A stretch of 64,000 bases of DNA, taken from Lewinellaceae bacterium. GTDB taxonomy: Bacteria; Bacteroidota; Bacteroidia; Chitinophagales; Saprospiraceae. Both the position numbers and the translations under genes were made by a program. Under the pieces are notes generated by a model that saw nothing but the letters and a program-made list of their open reading frames with translations, had not been told where the DNA came from and ran no database searches. Of the stretch, positions 53,438 through 61,932 are shown piece after piece; position 1 is the stretch's first letter; the number at the start of each line of letters is the position of its first letter. The stretch covers positions 1 through 64,000 of the forward strand of contig JACJYA010000021.1 in NCBI GenBank assembly GCA_020636315.1, written 5' to 3'.

Positions 53438-56400
53438 ATGCCAGAGTTCGTACACCTTCACTGCCATACTCAATACTCTCTGCTCGACGGCGCCACGGAG
53501 ATCGGGGCGATGATGGATAAAGCCGCCCGGGACGGGCAAAAAGGTGTTGCCCTGACCGACCACGGCAATATGTTCGGCGCCTTCAAATTCGTATCCGAAG
53601 CGGAGAACCGCGGCTTAAAGCCCATTGTTGGCTGCGAGTTCTATCTGGTCGAAGACCGCCACAAGCAGTCCTTCTCGCGTGCCGCCGGAGAACAGGACAA
53701 CCGCTACCACCAGTTGCTGCTGGCCAAAAACCAGAAGGGGTATGAAAACCTTTCCAAGCTGTGTTCTCTGGGCTTTATCGAAGGGCTTTACGGCAAATTT
53801 CCCCGCATCGACAAGGAACTGGTCGAAAAATATCACGAAGGGCTCATCGCCACCAGCTGCTGCATCGGGGCGGAGATCCCTCAGGCCATCCTGCACGGAA
53901 AGCTGGAGGAGGCCGAGGAGAAACTCCGCTGGTGGCTGGACCTTCTGGGAGAAGACTTTTACATCGAACTGCAGCGCCACCGCGGCCTGGAAAATATAGA
54001 CGGCCTGGGCGTCAGCCAGGAGGATGTTAACCAGCAATTGCTGAAATTCGCCCGCAAGTACAACATCAAGGTCATCTGCACCAACGACTCCCACTATCTG
54101 GAGGAAGACGATTATCTCCCTCATGATATTCTGTTGTGTATCAACACCAACAGCCTTGTGGAAGAAATGGACCGCTTCAAATTCCCCAGCTCAGACTTCT
54201 ACTTTAAGTCGCAGCAGGAGATGAACCAGCTGTTCGGCGATGTGCCCGAGTCCGTCGATAATACGATGGAGATCTTTGACAAGATCGACAAGCTGACTCT
54301 GGCGCGGGACATTCTGCTGCCTGCTTTCCCCCTGCCGAAAGGCTTTAAGGACCAGGACGACTACCTGCGCCACCTTACTTTCGAAGGGGCGAAGCGCCGC
54401 TACGGCTCCATCACTCCCGATATAAAAGAGCGCCTGGATTTTGAGTTGTCGGTCATTAAAAACTCCGGCTATCCCGGCTACTTCCTCATCGTCCAGGATT
54501 TTACCACTACCGCCCGGCAGATGGGGGTTTCGGTAGGGCCGGGGCGGGGTTCGGCTGCCGGCTCGGCGGTGGCCTACTGCATCGGCATCACCAACGTTGA
54601 CCCCATCAAGTACGACCTGCTGTTCGAGCGTTTCCTCAATCCGGAGCGGGTCTCCATGCCGGATATCGATATCGACTTTGACGACGAAGGGCGCCAGAAA
54701 GTGATCGACTATGTGATCGAAAAATACGGGCGCAACCAGGTGGCGCAGATCGTCACCTACGGCACTATGGCGGCCAAGATGTCGCTGCGCGATGTGGGCC
54801 GGGTGCTCAACGTGCCTCTGCCGGAAGTGGATAAAGTGGCAAAAACTTTCCCCGCTCACCTGAAGGCCTCTCTTCGCGGCGTTCTGGCGCCGGGAGATGT
54901 GGATTCCAAACTCAAAGACGTGCTCAACTCGGAAGAACTGGAGAAAGCCTACCAGTTTCGCCAGTTGGCCGAAGGGCAGGACACGATCGGTGAGATGATC
55001 CGCACGGCCCAGAAACTGGAGGGTTCTGTGCGCAATACCGGTATCCACGCCTGCGGGGTAGTCATCACTCCGGATGAGATCACCAAGTACGTACCCGTTA
55101 AAGCGGACAAGGAAACGGGCATGCTCGTCTCCCAGTTCGACAACAGCGTGGCCGAGGCCGCCGGCCTGCTTAAGATGGACTTCCTCGGGCTCAAAACCCT
55201 GACCATCATCAAGGATGCCGTGCGCATGGTGGAAGAGAACCACGGCATCGAACTGGACATGGACGAAGTGCCGCTGGATGACGAGAAGACCTATGAGCTC
55301 TTCCAGCGCGGTGACACGGTCGGCATCTTCCAGTACGAATCCCACGGGATGCAGAAGTACATGAAGGAACTGAAGCCGACGGAATTTGAGGACCTGATCG
55401 CCATGAACGCTCTCTATCGGCCGGGGCCACTGGAATACATCCCTGAGTTCATCGACCGCAAGCACGGCCGCAAGCCGGTAACCTACGACTTGCCGGACAT
55501 GGAAGAGTACCTCCGGGAAACCTACGGGATCACGGTGTACCAGGAGCAGGTTATGCTCCTCTCCCAGAAACTGGCCAACTTCACCAAGGGCCAGGCCGAC
55601 CGCCTCCGAAAGGGGATGGGGAAAAAGAAAAAGAAGGAGATCGACGCCCTTTACCCCCTCTTCATCGAAGGGGGCACCCAAAACGGCCACCCCAAAGGGG
55701 TGCTGGACAAGGTGTGGAAAGACTGGGAGGCCTTTGCTTCCTACGCCTTCAACAAGTCGCACTCGACCTGCTACGCCTTTGTGGCCTTTCAGACGGCCTA
55801 CCTCAAGGCGCATTACCCGGCCGAGTTCATGGCCAGCGTGCTGACGCACAATAAGAACGACATCTCCAAGATTACCTTCTTTCTGCAGGAGTGCAAGCGC
55901 ATGGGCCTGGAGGTGCTGGGCCCGAGCGTGAACGAATCCGTTTCCGACTTTTCCGTAAACAAGGACGGCCACATCCGTTTCGGCCTGTCGGCCCTGAAGG
56001 GAGTAGGAGAGGGGCCGGTAGAGGAGATACTGAAAGAACGGGAAGAAAATGGCTCCTTCGAGAGCCTCTTTGACATGGTGCGCCGCCTCAGCCTGCGCGC
56101 CGTCAACAAAAAGGTGCTGGAGAGCCTTGCCTTCGGGGGCGGTTTCGACTGCTTTGAAGGAATTACGCGTTCTCAGTATTTTGCTCCTTCCGATAAATAC
56201 GACACCCTGCTCGAACACGCTCTGCGCTACGGCAATGCCTATCAGGCACAGAAAGCCCAGGCCGTTAATTCTCTCTTTGGAGAAACAGAAGAAGTAATGG
56301 TGCCCGAGCCGGGCATACCCGAGCGCCCTCCCTGGCCGCTGATCGAAAAGCTCAACAATGAAAAGGCCGTCACCGGCATTTATGTCAGCGGCCACCCACT

Positions 56401-56971
56401 GGATGACTACCGCCTGGAGGTGGAGAACTTCACAAGCTGTCCATTGAGCGAGGTTGACGACAACCAGAACCGCCAGGGGCTCAACCTGGCCGGTATGGTG
56501 ACTCTGGCCCGCCACCTGGTCAGCCGCAATGGCAACGGCTGGGGTATTTTCGAGCTGAGTGATTACAACGGTTCCTATGAGTTCAAACTCTTCGGAGAGG
56601 ATTATCAGAAGTTCAAGCACCTTTTTGAAGAGGGGAAAGCCCTGTTCCTGAAAACGGGCTGGCAGCGCAGCTGGCGGGGCGACGGCATGGAACTGAAGGT
56701 CAAAGATGTAAAATTGCTGGAAGGCATCGCCGAGAACCTGGCCAGCTCCATCACCCTCAGGCTGCCGGTGGAAACCATCACCACCGACTTTGTCAACCGC
56801 ATCGATGAGCTTTGCCAACAACACAAAGGGCCGCACCGCCTGCGGATGGAACTGCTGGACAAATCCAAACGCCTCCGCCTCGCCATGGCCGCCAAAGAAC
56901 GCAAGGTGAACGCCACCAACGGCTTTATCGCAGAGCTGGAAAAGCTGGGGGTGAAATATCAGGTGAGTTGA
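53438..56971 (+). CDS. dnaE: DNA polymerase III alpha subunit
   Basis: The ATG at 53438 (MPEFVHLHCHTQYSLLDGA) gives 1177 residues, normal for DnaE. The PHP domain keeps its metal ligands (HLHCHTQYSLLDGA, ALTDHGNMFG), so a pyrophosphatase or proofreading-type site may be intact. The palm domain has the catalytic aspartates in PDIDIDFDDEGRQ near residue 406, with the third carboxylate later. The fingers, beta-clamp-binding region and a C-terminal OB fold follow. This is the replicative polymerase. An octamer tract immediately upstream is unusual for such an essential gene. Confidence 0.96.
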   Translation: MPEFVHLHCHTQYSLLDGATEIGAMMDKAARDGQKGVALTDHGNMFGAFKFVSEAENRGLKPIVGCEFYLVEDRHKQSFSRAAGEQDNRYHQLLLAKNQKGYENLSKLCSLGFIEGLYGKFPRIDKELVEKYHEGLIATSCCIGAEIPQAILHGKLEEAEEKLRWWLDLLGEDFYIELQRHRGLENIDGLGVSQEDVNQQLLKFARKYNIKVICTNDSHYLEEDDYLPHDILLCINTNSLVEEMDRFKFPSSDFYFKSQQEMNQLFGDVPESVDNTMEIFDKIDKLTLARDILLPAFPLPKGFKDQDDYLRHLTFEGAKRRYGSITPDIKERLDFELSVIKNSGYPGYFLIVQDFTTTARQMGVSVGPGRGSAAGSAVAYCIGITNVDPIKYDLLFERFLNPERVSMPDIDIDFDDEGRQKVIDYVIEKYGRNQVAQIVTYGTMAAKMSLRDVGRVLNVPLPEVDKVAKTFPAHLKASLRGVLAPGDVDSKLKDVLNSEELEKAYQFRQLAEGQDTIGEMIRTAQKLEGSVRNTGIHACGVVITPDEITKYVPVKADKETGMLVSQFDNSVAEAAGLLKMDFLGLKTLTIIKDAVRMVEENHGIELDMDEVPLDDEKTYELFQRGDTVGIFQYESHGMQKYMKELKPTEFEDLIAMNALYRPGPLEYIPEFIDRKHGRKPVTYDLPDMEEYLRETYGITVYQEQVMLLSQKLANFTKGQADRLRKGMGKKKKKEIDALYPLFIEGGTQNGHPKGVLDKVWKDWEAFASYAFNKSHSTCYAFVAFQTAYLKAHYPAEFMASVLTHNKNDISKITFFLQECKRMGLEVLGPSVNESVSDFSVNKDGHIRFGLSALKGVGEGPVEEILKEREENGSFESLFDMVRRLSLRAVNKKVLESLAFGGGFDCFEGITRSQYFAPSDKYDTLLEHALRYGNAYQAQKAQAVNSLFGETEEVMVPEPGIPERPPWPLIEKLNNEKAVTGIYVSGHPLDDYRLEVENFTSCPLSEVDDNQNRQGLNLAGMVTLARHLVSRNGNGWGIFELSDYNGSYEFKLFGEDYQKFKHLFEEGKALFLKTGWQRSWRGDGMELKVKDVKLLEGIAENLASSITLRLPVETITTDFVNRIDELCQQHKGPHRLRMELLDKSKRLRLAMAAKERKVNATNGFIAELEKLGVKYQVS

Positions 56972-57029
56972 AGGTTTGGGATTTTTTACGTTTGATGTGC
57001 ATTCAGTAGCACACCAATCAAATATCAAG

Positions 57030-57046
57030 GGACTGTTCATAGTTCC
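57030..57046. repeat. 17-bp dispersed motif, inverted copy 2
   Basis: Exact reverse complement of 38706-38722. It lies six bases before an octamer tract. Confidence 0.6.
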
Positions 57047-57051
57047 TGGTT

Positions 57052-57091
57052 CCAGAAACCCAGAAACCCCAGAAACCAGAAACCCAGAAAC
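57052..57091. repeat. CCAGAAAC octamer tract
   Basis: Five copies of CCAGAAAC or close variants. The unit matches the tract at 50465-50488, and both tracts are preceded by a TGGTT(T)CCAGAA stretch. Confidence 0.75.
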
Positions 57092-57268
57092 AATCCCGTG
57101 CCCACTCCTCTCCTCTACAACGCCCATCGCCCCTACCTGCCTGACCCCCTGACTCGCACGTCCTGAAGGCAACCTCCTGCATACAGGCGGGTATCGGCTT
57201 CTCACCTGTCGGCAGAACAAAGAGGCCGTCCGGCATCCTATTCTTCGGGGCCGGTTTTTGAAATAGCT

Positions 57269-57283
57269 GATAGTAAAACTATC
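57269..57283. promoter_or_regulatory. Dyad GATAGT-AAA-ACTATC, candidate operator 1
   Basis: Perfect 6-bp arms around AAA. The same core recurs 131 bp downstream at 57399-57415. Both are upstream of the TPR gene, which suggests a shared regulator site. Confidence 0.4.
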
Positions 57284-57398
57284 TATTTTTTTTCAGGGGA
57301 GCTTCCCAAAAACGGATTCTGTTTTATCCTGAATTTGTATTTTCGGAAAAAATCGCAAAAAGGCATTTTTTGTGAACAGAAAACCCGATATGTTGTTT

Positions 57399-57415
57399 TA
57401 ATAGTAAAACTATTA
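57399..57415. promoter_or_regulatory. Dyad TAATAGT-AAA-ACTATTA, candidate operator 2
   Basis: Perfect 7-bp arms with the same AAA spacer as the site at 57269-57283. It lies about 40 bp before the TPR gene start. Confidence 0.4.
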
Positions 57416-57455
57416 TTAATTATAGTTTTTCTTTTTATCAGAAATAAAACAAGCC

Positions 57456-58760
57456 ATGTGCAATCGCCGGATTCAAGATATTTTCATTCTAATCTGTTTT
57501 TATTTAGGTGCTGCTGGGCTTAGTGCCCAGCAGCCACAACTTGACATGATCCAGTCGCGGGTAAGCGATAACCCGGTAGTGGCCGGAGAAGGTATAACCC
57601 GGCACCTCATCATGGGGGATAACCTGATGGCGCAGGGCAAATTCGAGAACGCTATTCTGTCTTACGACAATGCGGTAGCTCAGAACCCCTATTTTGCGGA
57701 AGCTTACATCAAACGGGCGATCGCCAAATACCGCCTGGGGCGGCTGTCGGAAGCCCGGCAGGATTATTCTTTTGCTACCCGGATCAACCCTTATGTGGGC
57801 GACCTCTACGGCTACGGCAACAACCTGCGAAAGCTGAAGGTCCTGGCTTTTGAGCCTTATCAAATGGCGGGGCGCCTAAGCCTGGGCCGCCGACTGGAAT
57901 ATTACGAGAACCTCCTGGAGCCGGCTTACGGTGCAGAAGGCTCCATGGATATCAACTCCCGGATCGGGGCCCTTACAACACTTATTGAGCAATTTCCTAA
58001 TTCCTCCGGCTACCGGATGCAGCGCGCTGTATTGTACATCCGGCTGGGAGAACACCAACGCGCTATCGATGGGCTGAACGCTGCTCTGGCCATTGAGCCC
58101 GACAATGCTCTTGCGTACAACCTTATGGGCCTGGCTTATCAGGAGAATGAGGCTTTGGAACCGGCGGAAAAAGCCTTCGAAAAGGCCATTGAACTGGAAC
58201 CCGGCCTGGCAGCCGGATACTACAGCCTCGGGGTGGTCCGGCAACAGGAAATGCGGTACCAGGAAGCTCTTGAACTGTTCGATAAAGCTACAGCGCTGGA
58301 CGAGAGCCTGCAAGTAGCCTACTTCCACCGTGCGCTGGTACACAAGGCAATGGGTAATGTCGATGCGGCTATGCAGGACTACAGCCGGATACTCGGGCAA
58401 GACGGAGCAGCGGCGCCGCAGATTTGGCTCAACCGGGGCATCACCAGGAAAATGTCGGGCGATATTATGGGTGCTCTCGCGGATATTGAACGCGCCATCA
58501 GCCTGTCCGGCGAAGAAGATGCCGTACTCTACAAGATGAGAGGAAATATTTACCTGCTGCTGGGTAACTATCTGGCGGCAGAGTTGGACTATACGCGTTC
58601 CGTCGGGATCGACCCTTCCTTCGCCGAAGCCTATTACAACCGGGGCATTGCCAGAATACTGGCTTATAACCGCCCGGATGCCTGCCTCGATTTTCAGGAA
58701 AGTGTGGAACTGGGGTACGGCCGGGGAGAGGAGCAAATACAGTATCTGTGTTCATATTAA
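57456..58760 (+). CDS. Secreted tetratricopeptide-repeat protein
   Basis: The 434-residue protein has a signal peptide (IFILICFYLGAAGLSAQ) and then at least eight TPR units. The clearest carry patterns such as NALAYNLMGLAYQENEAL and LAAGYYSLGVVRQQEMRY. TPR arrays bind other proteins, so it is likely a periplasmic or outer-membrane scaffold. In Bacteroidota such proteins often belong to surface-protein assembly or gliding complexes, but no specific partner can be named. Two identical-core dyads in its upstream region suggest dedicated regulation. Confidence 0.85.
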   Translation: MCNRRIQDIFILICFYLGAAGLSAQQPQLDMIQSRVSDNPVVAGEGITRHLIMGDNLMAQGKFENAILSYDNAVAQNPYFAEAYIKRAIAKYRLGRLSEARQDYSFATRINPYVGDLYGYGNNLRKLKVLAFEPYQMAGRLSLGRRLEYYENLLEPAYGAEGSMDINSRIGALTTLIEQFPNSSGYRMQRAVLYIRLGEHQRAIDGLNAALAIEPDNALAYNLMGLAYQENEALEPAEKAFEKAIELEPGLAAGYYSLGVVRQQEMRYQEALELFDKATALDESLQVAYFHRALVHKAMGNVDAAMQDYSRILGQDGAAAPQIWLNRGITRKMSGDIMGALADIERAISLSGEEDAVLYKMRGNIYLLLGNYLAAELDYTRSVGIDPSFAEAYYNRGIARILAYNRPDACLDFQESVELGYGRGEEQIQYLCSY

Positions 58761-58924
58761 TAAACCGGAGAGAAAATGTTCATTAGATAAATATCAGGCG
58801 CCGGGCCGGGATAAAAGGCGGCGTTGAAATGATGCAAAACAGCCCTGACTGATCCCGCCGCTAACCCGGCTCCGCCCTGGCCAATCTGAATATTCCCTTC
58901 TATTCACCATAAAATTGATGTGCT

Positions 58925-59746
58925 ATGAAGAAAGTTATGTCTTATGCCATAACAATGGCTGTATTTGCCTTGCTGCTGAGCAGCTGCACCGTCGTCCGCC
59001 AGGGAGAGGTCGGTGTGAAGCGGACTTTCGGAAAATATGCCGACCGCCCTTACATGGAAGGGCTGAAGGTTTACAATCCCTTTACTTCAACCATTGTAAA
59101 GGTTCCGGTACAGACGGAGAACATGGAGGTGTCGCTGAACCTGCCGTCCAGGGAAGGGCTTAACATCCGGGCGGAGATATCCATTTTGTACAATATTCAG
59201 TCCACTCAAGCGCCGGACCTCCTGCGCAATATCGGAGGAAATTACGAGAACAATGTAATCCTTCCCGTTTTCCGCTCAGCCGTAGCGGATGTATCCGCCC
59301 GCTTCTATGCCAAGGACATGCATACCGGTGAACGAGGAACCATCGAAGGGGCCATTCAGCAGCAAATGACAAAGCTGCTCGACGGTAGGGGCATTATCAT
59401 TGAAGCCGTGCTCATCAAGAGTATTCAGCTGCCGCCCAACCTGGCGCGGGCCATAGAGGAGAAACTGGAGGCTGAACAGCGCGCCCTGCGCATGGAGTTC
59501 GTACTCCAGGAAGAACGCCGTGAGGCCGAACGCAAACGCATACAGGCCGAAGGGGTCCGCGACGCCCAGAACATCATCAGCCAGGGACTGGACCCGCAGG
59601 TGCTGCAGTTTAAGTCGATCGAGGCCTTTTTGGAGCTGGCCAAATCGCCCAACACCAAAGTCATCATTTCCGATGGCGACCTGCCGGTTCTCCTGGGGCC
59701 CGAAGGCACGGAGGCCGTGCCCAGCAATACCGGCCTGAGAAGATAA
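58925..59746 (+). CDS. SPFH/prohibitin-family protein with lipoprotein signal
   Basis: The 273-residue protein has a lipoprotein signal ending LLLSSC at about residue 20. The SPFH domain (about 25-190) follows, with VRQGEVGVKRTFGKY at its start and IIIEAVLIKSIQLPP near residue 165. The C-terminal part is a coiled coil rich in E, A and R (EERREAERKRIQAEG). Most SPFH proteins use a transmembrane or hairpin anchor; a lipid anchor would place the domain in the periplasm. They form large rings that organise membranes or guard proteases. A strong terminator follows. Confidence 0.85.
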   Translation: MKKVMSYAITMAVFALLLSSCTVVRQGEVGVKRTFGKYADRPYMEGLKVYNPFTSTIVKVPVQTENMEVSLNLPSREGLNIRAEISILYNIQSTQAPDLLRNIGGNYENNVILPVFRSAVADVSARFYAKDMHTGERGTIEGAIQQQMTKLLDGRGIIIEAVLIKSIQLPPNLARAIEEKLEAEQRALRMEFVLQEERREAERKRIQAEGVRDAQNIISQGLDPQVLQFKSIEAFLELAKSPNTKVIISDGDLPVLLGPEGTEAVPSNTGLRR

Positions 59747-59784
59747 ACTTTCCTTTCGACTGACCAAGTTCGTTTTTTCCTGAT

Positions 59785-59820
59785 GCGGGGCTGTTTTTCA
59801 GAAAAAGCCCCGCTTTTTTT
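59785..59820 (+). terminator. Intrinsic terminator after the SPFH gene
   Basis: GCGGGGCT pairs with AGCCCCGC (59785-59792 with 59806-59813), the stem extending through T and A runs, and is followed by seven T. Confidence 0.85.
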
Positions 59821-59869
59821 TGGCGGATTTGATAATTTGTCCTTTATTTTTCAATTTCATCTGCCATTT

Positions 59870-60766
59870 ATGCCCGAACTCAATATCACCGGCGTCATTC
59901 CTCCCATGATCACCCCCTTTACCCGGGATGGTGAGCTGGGCCTGTCCGCCCATGCCTCCAATGTAGAAAGATGGAACCAGGCCGGCCTGCGGGGCTACCT
60001 CGTCCTGGGGTCCAACAGCGAAGCCGTTTTTCTGAACGAAAAAGAAAAGCTGCGACTGATCGAATGCACCCGGAATGCCGCCAGGGAAGAGCACCTCATT
60101 CTGGCCGGCGCCGGGATGGAATCGACCAGGGAGTCTGTTCACCTCACAAAAGAAGCTGCCAAAGCCGGAGCTCATGCAGCGTTGATCATAACTCCCTCTT
60201 TCTACCAGGGGCAGATGAAGGATGAAGCCCAGGTCAATCATTTTAAGGCCATTGCCGATGCATCTCCCATTCCGGTCCTGATGTATAACGTCACCAAATA
60301 CACCGGCATCAACCTTTCTCCCGGGGCGGTGGGCGTGCTCAGCCGGCATCCGAATATCATTGGGATGAAGGACAGCTCCGGTAGTATTCCCCAACTGGTG
60401 CAATATCAGGCAGCGGCGGCCGAAGATTTTACCATTCTGGTGGGAACGGCCTCTGCCTGGTACCCCGCCCTGATGATGGGCGTTTCCGGCGCCATCATGG
60501 CGCTGGCCAATTGTGCTCCCGGCGAGTGTGTTCGCGTTCAGCAATGGTTTGAAGATGGCCGGAAGGCAGAAGCCGAGAAACTCTACCGCCGCCTGTTTCC
60601 CGTCAACCAGGCCGTAACGGCTACTTATGGCATCGCCGGCCTGAAATACGCCTGTACCCTGCGCGGTTATGAAGGAGGGTTTGTCAGGAGCCCCCTTCCC
60701 GAACTTACCGAAAAGGAAAAAGGGGAGGTGAAGGCGATCCTGGAAGAGGCAGGGCTGCTGGAGTAG
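59870..60766 (+). CDS. Dihydrodipicolinate-synthase-family aldolase, most like 4-hydroxy-2-oxoglutarate aldolase
   Basis: From the ATG at 59870 the protein has 298 residues, the usual size for this class I aldolase family. It has the TIM-barrel landmarks: the pyruvate-binding GSNSEAVFL stretch, the tyrosine in VLMYNVTKYTG, and the Schiff-base lysine in IIGMKDSSG. The GSNSE form, the KYTGINL segment and the C-terminal RSPLPELT motif resemble mammalian-type 4-hydroxy-2-oxoglutarate aldolase more than DapA. It probably cleaves or forms a 4-hydroxy-2-oxo acid with pyruvate or glyoxylate. The earlier start at 59783 lies in the terminator and is rejected. Confidence 0.85.
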   Translation: MPELNITGVIPPMITPFTRDGELGLSAHASNVERWNQAGLRGYLVLGSNSEAVFLNEKEKLRLIECTRNAAREEHLILAGAGMESTRESVHLTKEAAKAGAHAALIITPSFYQGQMKDEAQVNHFKAIADASPIPVLMYNVTKYTGINLSPGAVGVLSRHPNIIGMKDSSGSIPQLVQYQAAAAEDFTILVGTASAWYPALMMGVSGAIMALANCAPGECVRVQQWFEDGRKAEAEKLYRRLFPVNQAVTATYGIAGLKYACTLRGYEGGFVRSPLPELTEKEKGEVKAILEEAGLLE

Positions 60767-61100
60767 AATGTCGTCAATTTAAGAGCTTGTCAGATGGCGA
60801 CTCTGAGTTCGCCTTTTGACTCCGGGAAGCCGCTAAAACATGAGTCATCCCAAATTTCAAAATGATATCCTCTGGGATATTATTTCAGGCCTTCAGCCTG
60901 AGTTATCTGCTTCTTTCAGGCTTGGGGCGGTGCCCCAAGCTGCAATTTGTCAGGCTTTCAGCCTGAAAGGCTGTTACATTGATGCCCCGGGCTTCGCCCG
61001 GGGAAGATAATTCCAGCCCAAATTTCAGGCTGAAGGCCTGAAATAAAATTCGGGATGACTCATGTAACGCGGCTGTTACTTTCCTTAAGTTGACGACATT
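60767..61100. mobile_element. 334-bp element with nested inverted repeats, no coding capacity
   Basis: The ends AATGTCGTCAATTTAAG (60767-60783) and 61084-61100 are inverted with one mismatch; the left end abuts the aldolase stop codon. Inside are CATGAGTCATCCC (60839-60851, inverted at 61052-61064) and a perfect 20-bp pair at 60882-60901 and 61025-61044 with core TTCAGGCCTTCAGCC. The centre has two more hairpins (CTTGGGGC/GCCCCAAG and CCCCGGGC/GCCCGGGG). The concentric arms make one long cruciform-capable structure. It resembles a composite or decayed non-autonomous element. Confidence 0.65.
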
Positions 61101-61283
61101 ACTCCTGAGGAAGGGGCCAGACAAGTAATAATTTTCTCCTGGTCCTGCCTTTTTCGCAACCCTGTCCCCCCCAATCATCACAAAAAAGAGATAATTTATT
61201 CCAATGCTGTGCGTTTTCAGGTTTGAACCAAAGGATATCCTGCTGGTTCTACTATCGTTAGAAACGATGCAAAAAAGCTTTTT

Positions 61284-61886
61284 ATGGAAGTCTTCACCCG
61301 GCCTATGCCTGTTATCTGTGGTTTTGCGCTCATATTATTCAGTTGCAATGCTGCTCCGGCCACCGGACAGGGCCAGCCATCTGCCAAAACACCGGAATCC
61401 ACCCAGCAGGATGAGGTGGCCCGGTGGCCGAAGCCCGTTACCACCATTCAGGGAATTCCCGTTTATGAGGAATTCAGCCAGGTAGAACCTTTTTTCCATT
61501 TTGACAATGACACTACCTATGTCATAAACTTCTGGGCGACCTGGTGCAAACCCTGCGTTGAAGAGCTGCCTTATTTCGAAGAACTCACTGCCGCTTATGA
61601 AGGGCAGAAAGTCAGGGTTATCCTGATTAGCCTTGATTTTCCCCGGCAATTTGAAAGTAAACTGGCGCCCTTCGTCCGGGAACGGGAAATGCAGTCTGAG
61701 GTGATCGCTCTGGCCGATGGCCGTTACAACGATTGGATCGACAAGGTTTCCACAGAGTGGACAGGGGCCATCCCCGCCACTTACGTGTACAAAGGAGAGG
61801 AGTCTCGCTTTATCGGCAATTCGGTCAAAAGCATGGCCGAACTGGAAGCGGTGGCCAACCCTTTAATAACGGGCAATAAACGATGA
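61284..61886 (+). CDS. TlpA/ResA-like thiol-disulfide lipoprotein
   Basis: The 200-residue protein has a lipoprotein signal (ALILFSC) and a linker. A thioredoxin fold follows, with the WCKPC active site near residue 90 (NFWATWCKPCVEELPYF) and the cis-proline region GAIPATYVY. Such membrane-anchored thioredoxins reduce disulfides in the periplasm, for example in cytochrome c maturation or repair. It is 46 bp upstream of a second thioredoxin-fold lipoprotein, so the two are probably one operon. The start at 61284 is the ATG that gives the lipoprotein signal. Confidence 0.85.
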   Translation: MEVFTRPMPVICGFALILFSCNAAPATGQGQPSAKTPESTQQDEVARWPKPVTTIQGIPVYEEFSQVEPFFHFDNDTTYVINFWATWCKPCVEELPYFEELTAAYEGQKVRVILISLDFPRQFESKLAPFVREREMQSEVIALADGRYNDWIDKVSTEWTGAIPATYVYKGEESRFIGNSVKSMAELEAVANPLITGNKR

Positions 61887-61932
61887 AATAATCATCTAAC
61901 TTATAGAATTTTCCAACAAAACCGATCTAAGC

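Larger units (their letters stand above)
56972..57455. other. Spacer between dnaE and the TPR gene
   Basis: About 480 bp that turn AT-rich after 57260. It holds the inverted copy of the 17-bp motif (57030-57046), an octamer tract (57052-57091) and two ATAGT-aaa-ACTAT dyads. No terminator for dnaE was identified. Confidence 0.5.

Noticed and set aside
54191..57220. Very long minus-strand open frame opposite dnaE
   Set aside because: It is a shadow of the dnaE reading frame; the plus strand has intact polymerase motifs and the minus product has no recognisable domain.
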